Origin: Streblospio benedicti
Taxonomy: Eukaryota > Annelida > Polychaeta > Spionida > Spionidae
Direction: 5' to 3'
NCBI GenBank assembly: GCA_019095985.1
Contig: CM032664.1
Location: 27,750,082 to 27,814,081 of the forward strand
DNA length: 64,000 bases
Shown: piece by piece, positions 55,917 through 64,000 of the stretch
How the letters are laid out: every line of letters starts with the position of its first letter
Numbering within the stretch: the first letter of the stretch is position 1
The notes under the pieces: generated by a model
What the model was told of the DNA's origin: nothing
Database searches by the model: none
Seen by the model: the letters and a program-made list of their open reading frames with translations, nothing else
Program-made: the position numbers and the translations under genes

Positions 55917-56552
55917 TACATTGATTGACAGTTTCAACAACTACTGTTGCCATTTTCAAAATCTCTCATGACGGGTCAATCTGCACGACTTCCGATACTG
56001 AAAATCGGGTCGTACACATGAGAGAGTTGAAAGCCCCCCTCGTCCCTGTTCATGACCTGTCTCTGTCCTCGTATCTTGATTGCTTCCTTGATTGTTCTTA
56101 TCCTCCGGTCACTTTCTCTGTCCAACACACTGACTTCCTCCCAGTCTAACATGATCTGTAATTGCACTCTTGTGGATCTGGGTGAGGGATTCTTTTCTCG
56201 CTGCTCTGGTGAATGATCCCTTAGTGTTCTGATCCACATCCTTCATGTGTTCCTTCACACGAGTGCCCAACTTTCTGCCAGTTTCCCCCACATATACACT
56301 ATCACAAGATTTACAAGGTATCTTGTAAACCACTTCACATCTCTCAAGCTTTTCTTGCTTACCCTTGGGGTGAACAAGAATGTTCCTTATTGTCTGTAAG
56401 GGTTTCACCGCTGTGGATACTTTGTGCTTGTTCAGAATGCGAGACACACCTTCCGTGACCCCTTTCACATAAGGTCGCGCAGATTGACCTGTCATGCGCA
56501 GAGAGATTTTGAAAATGGCAACAGTAGTTGTTGAAACTGTGAATCATTGTAA
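55917..56552 (-). mobile_element. Penelope-like element fragment flanked by inverted repeats
   Basis: The minus strand encodes PYVKGVTEGVSRILNKHKV, VVYKIPCKSCDSVYVGETGR and, further on, RIRTIKEAIKIRGQRQVMNR, the GIY-YIG endonuclease end of a Penelope-like retroelement. About 60-70 bp at each end (around 55917-55985 and 56478-56552), containing TTTCAACAACTACTGTTGCC, are inverted copies of each other, as known for terminal repeats of this class. The reverse transcriptase is absent; the copy is 5'-truncated and broken. It lies between the two exons of the unidentified plus-strand gene. Confidence 0.8.
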
Positions 56553-57302
56553 TATTTGTAATATTTTATTGTGTTGTGTAAAGATGAACTTTGTAAATAT
56601 ATATGGATTCCAACACGATGAACACATTAAAGGGTAAACGGATGTATTGGGGTATAATGTCATCAGCCAAGAATTGGCTATGAGATCATGTACTCTCTAC
56701 GAAAGGTCATTTTTTTTTTTTTTAATTATATTTTGCATCATTGTATTAGATGAATTATTTTGATGATAAATGGTATAATATAATGAATATCTAATTTTTA
56801 TATATTTTCTATGAATCGTGCTTCTGCTTTCTTCGGAAGCAATGGTACTTGTACAGAAGAACCACTAGTTTTATAAAATATTAGCCTCTCGTAGAGAGTG
56901 GGGATGATGTACATTTTGTCCCGCTCCGCAAAGTGGAACATTGTTCCCTTTTTACTTGACCCGCCTCCCTCCTCACAAAAGTGGAATTATCAGGTGTGTG
57001 AATTAATCAAAGAATATCTACACGGTGGTTTGCTGTATTAATTCAAACGTACATATGCCATAAAATAATATTTATTAGGAATTGGGATGTAATGAGGATG
57101 TATGTATGTAAAGAATTCTATAAAACCTACGAAATACATGCACAATTTTTGTCTTTTTTCCCCACAACCTAGAACCTCCACTGCCAGTATTCAATGTAGC
57201 CGGTGCAAGCAAGAAATACGTATATTCTAAACCTATATTAATGCTTATTCTGGGCGGCAATATATAAAGTAGAGAAATACTCCACTACCTCCTTTGCCGC
57301 AG

Positions 57303-57410
57303 ACTGGCGTGCCCGGCGAGGTGCTGCGCTGGATCCTGTACGGAGACGAGCGACTCACCGTGCTCACCGACACGTGGAGGGCTGAGCAGCTCGACGTCAC
57401 GGTCGTCTGA
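57303..57410 (+). CDS. Candidate terminal exon of the unidentified gene
   Basis: After the acceptor CCTTTGCCGCAG, a GC-rich frame encodes TGVPGEVLRWILYGDERLTV, then LTDTWRAEQLDVTVV and a TGA stop at 57408-57410. Composition and protein character match the exon at 55651-55808 and differ from the surrounding AT-rich DNA. The two exons do not join in phase directly. No family recognised. Confidence 0.5.
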   Translation, partial: TGVPGEVLRWILYGDERLTVLTDTWRAEQLDVTVV

Positions 57411-57978
57411 CCCGCCTGCGTCCTGCTGGCACGTCTTGTTGGATCCGGTGTGTTGTGTGGGGAGCCCAGTGGTTGTGGGGGCGGTGGTGGTTGGGGGCAC
57501 ATTAGGCAGGTCTGTTGCTCACCTATGGCCCCAGAACATAACGAGGTTTTGATGAAAAAAAAATCTCCAAACATTTGGGGGTGGGTGTGTGTGTGTGGGG
57601 GGGGGGCATGCTGGTTGTCGAATCCCCTGTCCACCTGGGATTGAACTGCAATACGATTCAGTCTTAATGTATACAGGCGTACTCAGTAGCTACACTTTTA
57701 GTAATTCAGCAGGCACATGTTCAGAGATGCTTGTGGGGGGCAAGTCTGTTGAAGGTGATGGGCATAGGAGAGCGGCAAAGTCTAAGGTAATAGTGGCATG
57801 CCGTATGTGTTCTAATTTTCTGAGCATTCCAGGACAGGTTCTATTTTTATGTAGTACTATCTGTGAAAAAGAGTATAAACAGCCACACAATAGTTCACTA
57901 TTTATTATAACAATAAATAATACTACTATATGATACTCTTGCAATTTGTTTAATTTTAGACGACACAGATGGTCTCAT

Positions 57979-58227
57979 CGTTGGTTTTTATACTACATAT
58001 TCTGTGTGTTTGGAGACAATAAAATTTTGGTTAATTTAGTTTATTCTGACGTTTCGACTCGTAAGTGTCCTCTTCAGGAAATATTTTAACATTTTTTTTA
58101 TTTTTTTTTATAAATTGTTAAAATATTCCCCGGAGAGGACACTTACGTGTCGAAACGTCGGAATAAACTAAATTAACCGAAATTTTATTGTCTCCAAACA
58201 CACAGAATAAGTAGTATAAAAATCAAC
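57979..58227. repeat. Inverted repeat with arms of about 105-110 bp
   Basis: Left arm GTTGGTTTTTATACTACATA... and right arm ending ...GTAGTATAAAAATCAAC are inverted copies; both hold TTTGGAGACAATAAAATTTT or its inverse. The inner part contains GACGTTTCGACTCGTAAGTG and CCTCTTCAGG, a motif often seen in retroelement-derived repeats. The turn is AT-rich and non-coding. It is similar in size and plan to the hairpin at 41431-41654. Confidence 0.85.
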
Positions 58228-58360
58228 AATATATTATACTCATTTTGTTGTCTTACCTTATCACAATACCACGCTTATTCACATTGTATAAATGTCATTT
58301 GTGACAACCTGTGTTGATCTAGATTAATCCAGAATATAGCAGATACACGTAGTCGTGTTT

Positions 58361-58366
58361 TTTATT
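58361..58366 (-). terminator. Candidate polyadenylation signal (AATAAA on minus)
   Basis: TTTATT on the plus strand gives AATAAA on the minus strand, 75 bases beyond the stop codon of the GCNT gene. Position and strand fit its 3' end. Confidence 0.5.
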
Positions 58367-58440
58367 GTCTCAATATCACAGTTCAAATAACACAGGGAAC
58401 ATCTCTCTCTTTCTCTGTTTAGAGGCCACATCTCTCAGCT

Positions 58441-61400
58441 TTACAAATGATGCTTGACCAGGGGCAGTTGTCTGTAGTACCGTAGGTCTGTGTGTGTTTG
58501 GCCCTGCGCGTCCCTCCGGGTGCTGTTGAAGTGTCTCTGTCCCAGGCAGTCGTAGGCCAGCGGCTGGTACGTGTAGAAGAACTTGTTGGCGAACAAGGCA
58601 TGGCTGAATGGAGTGAATTTTAAAAAGCTTTATATTTGAGCATACATTTAGCAAGCTGGCTGCAGAGAAAATCATATCATACGCAAAGAATTTTAACTGT
58701 CTAGGTAGTACGTAATCATCTTTTAACCTCGTTACTGTTAAATTGCGTGTTACTCTCTGTCCATGAAAGCCTGGAGCTCTGAGTTACAGGAAAAGAGATG
58801 TATACACCATACTGGCATGCGAACAGTACAATGTCTCAGCCCCATGAAAAAAAGACAAAAAAATCAAATCCCGTTACGCGTGGACTGTGGTACCTTTTGT
58901 GCAAGCGTTTCAAGTCGCCCACCCCGAGGATGCAGATGTGGCGCACGTACATGCCGGCGCACGGGGTGAGGTCGGAGTCCCACACCTTGTAGCGGACATG
59001 CACAGAGGCGCTCATGCTACTCACATTACCTACAATAGCATGGTGGGGTGAGCAAGATGGTAACAAGTGCCAGTTCAAGAGGCCCAAAGGGGCGCATTGC
59101 CCTCCCCCACTCCGCTGCTCAGTCGGAAATAAAAATGAATATGTATTCCATTGTCGGTTGTGCCATCTCCATGAGGTTTCCCTATCCCCTTTACAAGGCC
59201 TGTAAAATTTAGTGGTTGCGCTCCTCTCCTTTTTTGGTCATGTGGATCTGCAATTGTGTCATATAGAATAGAATAGAATAGAATAGAATAGAATAGAATA
59301 GAATAGAAACATTTATTTCGGATTAAAATTCCATAGAAAAGACATAAAATATAAAATATACATATATACATACATAAATAAAACTATGCATAAAATCACA
59401 AACATATCACAGAATGTACAGTTGTTTTTTCCACTCTAGGAATAATAATGAGTTAGGGTACTGCCAGCAGTCAAGTAGAGTCTGAATTAAAACGTTATTA
59501 CAATTTTCAAGATATGACCAGCTACAGTTGTAGGGTTTTGATATAGTGTAATTTGCTAGTTAGCATAAGTCGGTGTGATTACCTTTGGCTGTCATCTGGA
59601 CTAGGAGAGGTTGTGCAATCCTATTAACAGACCATGCCCAAGCACAACACTATGGATGCAGTTTACTTTGAATTCATGGCGTTGCTGTGTAATTTGAATG
59701 AGCAAATTCATCAATTATACTATCAATACATTTTATTTTATATCTGTGTATATTACCGCTATATGATCCTGGAATGGCCAGCTGGGGGTTAGCATTCAAA
59801 GTGGCAAAGAACGTTTCCTCTGGGAAGGCAGTGTCAGCCAGCCAGTTTAGAAATGTCCTCGACCTTGCAAAGAAAGATAGCCTCAGTGACATTGCATTGC
59901 ATTGCATTGATACCAGCATATAGCACTTAGTACCACATTGATAAGTAGTTCTGCTACTGAAACTACACTAACGTACCTATGATCGTGAAGAACAAAATCA
60001 ACAAATCCTCTCTGCACGACTACATGGGTAGCTCCTTTCATGATCTGTAAACCCAGAGGGTTAGGTGGCTTCCTCAGCAATGTTTTTCTGTGCCCCTTGA
60101 AGTGGTATTGTGTCCTTGAGATTTGATTTGCTTTCTCTCTACGATGAATAAGAAGACATCACCTACTTTTGTGTATTGATGAAGATTGACAATAATATAT
60201 CAGTCAATTTTAAATCATTTGAAGTTCAATCCATAACCTGATAAAAAGAATACATTTGAAACTCATTAGGGGTCTCCAATATTTGTTGAAAACCAGGATG
60301 CACCTGGTCGACTTACGCCAGTGCGGAGGCGACGGCGTTGGCGCCGTTAAACATTTTGAGGATGCGCACCAGCTCCAGGTTAGTTCTTAGCGGGAACTCC
60401 TGTCCAGTGAGGTTGATCAGGTACTTCCATGGATATTGCCACAAATCTCTGTAAGAATGAACAGATTGGTGTACTAATGAACTTATCGATGTTACGCACA
60501 AGAACCCAGGACAAGACACTGGTACGACCAGCCTTTCAGAAATAGCGTGTGTTAGGTTTGTGTGTGTGCGTGTGTGTGTGCATGTGTGTGTGTGCGTGTG
60601 TGTGTGCATGTGTGTGTGTGCGTGTGTGTGTGCGTGTGTGTGCAGGCTCGTGTGTGTGAGGTGGGGTCTCGGGCAGTCAGAGCCGCAAGCTTTAGGACTT
60701 TCACGAGAGTGAACTGGATAAACCTATGTGACCTTGTGTCTACTGGATATGCCAATGTAAAGCAGAGATTGCAAAGTCTATTGTTGAATGTTATAATATT
60801 AAGTGGTCCTTAAAGGTATGGTAATTACTAAAAATGAGAGCTTGGTGATTTCAAACTAACCGGTTCTGAGGCCTTTTGACTGGATGGTTCTGATAAGATT
60901 GTAAAATGCGTGTAAATCGAACAATTTTTAAATTTAATCACAAAACCTACAAAAATGTTATGACACAAAGGAAAATATCAACAACTTTGAAATGCGATGA
61001 TTTTGGTATCGGAGGGCTTTTCAGTAGCTACTGGACCTGCATGCCACCTAGTACTAGTGCTATAAGTATAAGAGGCTAGAATAGTAGCATAGTGTAATAT
61101 ACATTTAGGTATTTTATGCCACGGGGGGGGGGGGGTGTATATAGTCTTGATGAAAATTCATCAACATTTGTTTTCTAAATCACCAGTCACCAACACATTT
61201 CATTGTTTTTCACAAGAAATCATGATTTTTAATTGAATAGGTGGTATCACATTTCACACACATCACAACCAAAATTTAGCGCACATCACCATGCAATCAC
61301 ATTGTTGCTATATGACCCCCTCACCTCATGCACTGTATCTCGGCCTGCAGCTGGCTGATGAGCCCCCACTGCACGCTGAGGGAGCGAGATGCCAGCGCCA

Positions 61401-63564
61401 CATTGGGGAAGCATGCGGCTAACGCGGCCAGCTCAGTCTGCAGACATCGGGGACACAGATTGGTTGTTGATGTCAGGTTTCGTAATGTGTTTCTGGGCGG
61501 CGGTCAGGATGACAACGGATCATCAGACCATAGGAGGCAAAATACTCTTGGCACGAATGAAGGCAAACCCCTATAGGCGCAATGGAAAGGGGGGGGGGCG
61601 CACTAAGGGGGGGGGGGGCGCAAATAAGGTATTTCATGAAAAACCCTATGAAAATGAAGTATTTTGATTGGTAAAGGAAGGGCGCGCCCCCGTTGTGCCC
61701 CCCTGGATCTGCCTATGAGGCGCACAGCTTTTCTACTCGTGTGTGTGTGTGTGTGGGGGGGGGGCATGCTCCCCCAGGACTTCTCAAATGTTTGAATTTA
61801 GACCTCATTTTTATATCTTGTGATGCTATTTCAGACAGAGAGGTAACTTTAAAAACAAATATCTTAAAACTCAGTCAGGGTTTGACATAAAAAAAATTCC
61901 CCCAAAACACATGAAGCAGTTTCTCATCTTGCCTCATATGTAGCTTCGGCCCTGGTATTAGTGATATGATGTGTACTTAAATGGGATAGTTAGTCTAAGT
62001 AGGCAGATTTCACTTGATCCACACAAATTCAATATAATTACCTACTCACGATTATGATTTAAATGCATATCTAAGGGCTCCACTTGCGGCCCACTCGCAC
62101 CCCCTTGAAAATCCTGGATCTGCCCCTGATTGTTCATACACTTGAGTATAGCTTTGCAACAAACTGTCAACTATTATACCATGTCTTTGAGGTCATCTTA
62201 CCTTCACTTGCTTTAGGGATTTTGAGTCTACGTGTATGACATAGTAGTTCTGCGGCCGATAAATGGACCTCAATAATCTCTCCACCTGCAATCAATGAAA
62301 TCTTGTGAGATTTTGAACCCAGTGAAGACACAATTAGTCGTGAATAATACAAGTAGTTTAGATACCAAATTAATTTATTATTTTACATGTTCCATCATAT
62401 TATGAATTATACTGACTACAGTACAGGTTCGGGCTCCCGTGCCTGAGTACCAATGGATAGCATTGGTATATAGACAGCGATGGTCACAATCAAATTATAA
62501 ATCCATTATTGGTTTACCTGCTCAACGTCTTTGTACACGAGAATACTGTAGGCCAGTGGAAAAGCAGCCTCTTCAGCGTTCACTGGTTTCATTAGGTACT
62601 GTCTTTGGGCTCTGAACTCTGTACAGTTGCTAAGAGACTTCAACCCTGCGATTCACATATAAATAGATCGTCAGTTAAGCATGACCTATAAACATTGATT
62701 AAAGGAAACTTATGGAGTGAAAGATTCAGGGGTGAGTGTGAGGAGAACTCCCCCAATCCCACCCGTGCCTTTGAAGTATCATTTTGCCTAAGGTCACGGA
62801 TATAGAGCTTGTTTTGCAAACCCCTCCTTACTATCTGGATTTCCCAATCTAATGTATGACTAAATGGCAGGATTCAGTAGTTTTTACAATTCAAAAATTC
62901 CCATAACATTTTTTTTTCATTTTCGCATTGACGCATATTTTGGAAACAAAGATTTTCAGTGCGACCGCATTATAGAAAGACAAAATAGTGCAAGCGAATA
63001 TTCCAGATCTCTTTTCTGGACAGATCCTATTGGTTTTTTTAGTAAAACCATCAAAGGCAAGCCATTTTAATGATACCTACTTAAGAAGCTCTCTCGCTGG
63101 TGTGTTTTTGGTACTGTCGAGCCGCCACTTCCGCTTGCACCACCCCTCGGAACAGAGCGTCACAGTCGGCGCCGGCTACCTCGACCACGGGCACTTCACT
63201 CACGTGAACAAATGGTCCAGAACTAATACCTCCTTTTTCTGATCCGCCAAGGACGGCTCTGTCTAATTTTGAAGTAATTTTGATACCACTGGCTTTTTGT
63301 GTGTCGCTGTTTGCATAATGCCTGGCGGTTAGAGTTGAATTGTCGTTTTTTGCTGTTGGTAGCACAGATTCAAAAGATGTAGTTGGTCGGTCGTTGTCAC
63401 CTCCAGTAGCACGTGGTTGCACTGTACTGTTGCGTATCCGCGATTCAATTATGTGGTGAGTCATGGCAAACGTGACGTGGCCGAGATCCAAGTCCGGCAA
63501 CCAGCCAACTGTGCTATGTGGTCGCCGTATTTTCCCGTCCACGAGGGTCCAACTATACACACGG
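58441..63564 (-). CDS. GCNT-family beta-1,6-N-acetylglucosaminyltransferase
   Basis: Minus-strand exons: 63077-63564 (5' limit uncertain), 62518-62645, 62202-62285, 61325-61437, 60317-60448, 59977-60138, 59757-59863, 58894-59029 and 58441-58603 (stop TAA). From 62645 onward all join in phase. The product matches the core-2/I-branching GlcNAc transferase family: [38 protein letters not shown], the [18 protein letters not shown] block, [28 protein letters not shown] (catalytic Glu region), [14 protein letters not shown] and LFANKF near the end. Seven Cys fit the family's conserved disulfide pattern. It should act in the Golgi, adding branching GlcNAc. In the first exon the frame reaches a TAA at 63081-63083, four bases before the only phase-compatible donor I see (GTATCA), so that exon may be mis-modelled or the gene disabled. 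The TM anchor lies beyond the window. Confidence 0.85.
59264..59345 (-). repeat. (TTCTA)n tail, probable LINE 3' end
   Basis: About nine GAATA units on the plus strand follow, on the minus strand, TTTTAATCCGAAATAAATGTTT. A short AATAAA-containing stretch ending in a pentanucleotide tail is typical of CR1/L2-type LINE ends. No coding part remains nearby. It sits in an intron of the GCNT gene in the same orientation. Confidence 0.5.
60558..60658. repeat. (GT)n-rich microsatellite
   Basis: GT dinucleotides with regular GCGT and GCAT interruptions, inside the GCNT intron between exons 60317-60448 and 61325-61437. Confidence 0.95.
61575..61725 (+). repeat. Non-autonomous DNA transposon-like repeat
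   Basis: Contains ATGAAAAACCCTATGAAAAT, continuing GAAGTATTTTGATTGG, and ends in CCTGGATCTGCCTATGAGG. Core and end are shared with repeats at about 17950-18145 and 36066-36212. Long G runs at the left are unstable sequence. A similar end (CCTGGATCTGCCCCTG) occurs near 62111. Confidence 0.6.
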
Positions 63565-63597
63565 CTGTTCACGAAATGATATGCATCATAATGATTG

Positions 63598-64000
63598 TTA
63601 ATGAGGTGAAAGTTTTTTATTTGTCCTGAATTCATACAAATCTTTGAGTATTGTTGATAAAGTCAAAAATATGTTTAAAAATAATGTTGTCAATTTCCTT
63701 ATTTTTTTTGTTCCATTTACTAATATATTAATGAAGGATTTGATATTTCTATTGTTATGATAATTTTCTATATGGGTCTGAACAGCCATTGGTATCTCTC
63801 TGCTAAGACCATCAAGCAATTCCTGTCTTTGAGCTGCATGGGCGGGACAATATAGAAAGAAATGTGTTGTGTCCTCTTTAGCCAAATGGCATAGGTCACA
63901 CATATCATAATCGATAAAATTGTATTTCTTTCTGTGGCAATTTAAACCACTAAGACCCATTCTCATTCTGCTATGGTTGATGGGTCCTGTTCCTTCGAAA
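63598..64000 (-). mobile_element. LINE ORF2 C-terminal fragment
   Basis: The minus strand reads INHSRMRMGLSGLNCHRKKY, NFIDYDMCDLCHLAKEDTTH and FFLYCPAHAAQRQELL, the Cys-His-Cys zinc-knuckle-like end typical of invertebrate LINE ORF2 proteins (CxxC, H, C spacing after the RT domain). The frame stays open to the window edge and ends at 63598. No 3' tail is obvious. The copy lies just upstream of the first visible GCNT exon, in the same orientation. Confidence 0.75.

Noticed and set aside
55476-55940. 154-residue minus-strand frame
   Set aside because: It is the antisense of the better-supported plus-strand exon 55651-55808 and has no recognisable protein character.

Overview
The window is animal nuclear DNA: intron-rich genes with GT-AG junctions and introns of about 0.2-3 kb, EGF, SEA and trypsin modules, and dense SINE, LINE, Penelope-like and MITE debris. 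The gene content (a METTL24-type methyltransferase, a membrane-type carbohydrate sulfotransferase, a GCNT-family glycosyltransferase, a SEA-EGF-serine protease homologue, ENaC/ASC channel pieces) fits an invertebrate deuterostome. A lancelet (Branchiostoma) is my best guess, but this is inference and nothing in the sequence proves it. Exon limits were set by eye from splice dinucleotides, codon phase and protein sense.

Layout. 1-3260: no gene found; tandem repeat and SINE debris. 3261-10178 (+): seven phase-consistent exons of a secreted-type coiled coil-EGF-EGF protein with a beta-rich C-terminus that may be a propeller. Its last intron contains an intronless METTL24-like gene on the opposite strand (7058-8038) and a composite tandem repeat. 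12106-12958 (-): the 3' part of an ENaC/degenerin (ASC) channel gene with one in-frame stop. 13020-14722: a Ty3/gypsy-type fossil running into a 100-base assembly gap, then a LINE reverse transcriptase fragment. 20339-28947 (+): a type II membrane serine protease homologue (cytoplasmic tail, TM, SEA, six EGF, trypsin-like domain) that has lost its catalytic His and its Arg/Lys activation site. 30977-33799 (+): a carbohydrate sulfotransferase, probably a pseudogene. 35351-45637 (-): a 13-exon SLC7A cationic amino acid transporter, complete except for the start. 45638-55600: repeats, Penelope-like elements, a MITE and an orphan acidic ORF. 55651-57410 (+): two exons of an unidentified gene. 58441-63564 (-): a GCNT (beta-1,6-N-acetylglucosaminyltransferase) gene whose 5' end lies beyond the window. 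63598-64000 (-): LINE 3' fragment.

The genes do not form a pathway or operon. Several act in the secretory pathway or at the cell surface (sulfotransferase, GCNT, SLC7A, protease homologue, EGF protein), but no co-regulation can be read from the sequence. The most interesting items are the protease homologue with recently copied EGF exons, the EGF/putative propeller protein with its antisense nested gene, and a group of foldback elements linked to Penelope-like retroelements, one of which sits directly on a splice donor.
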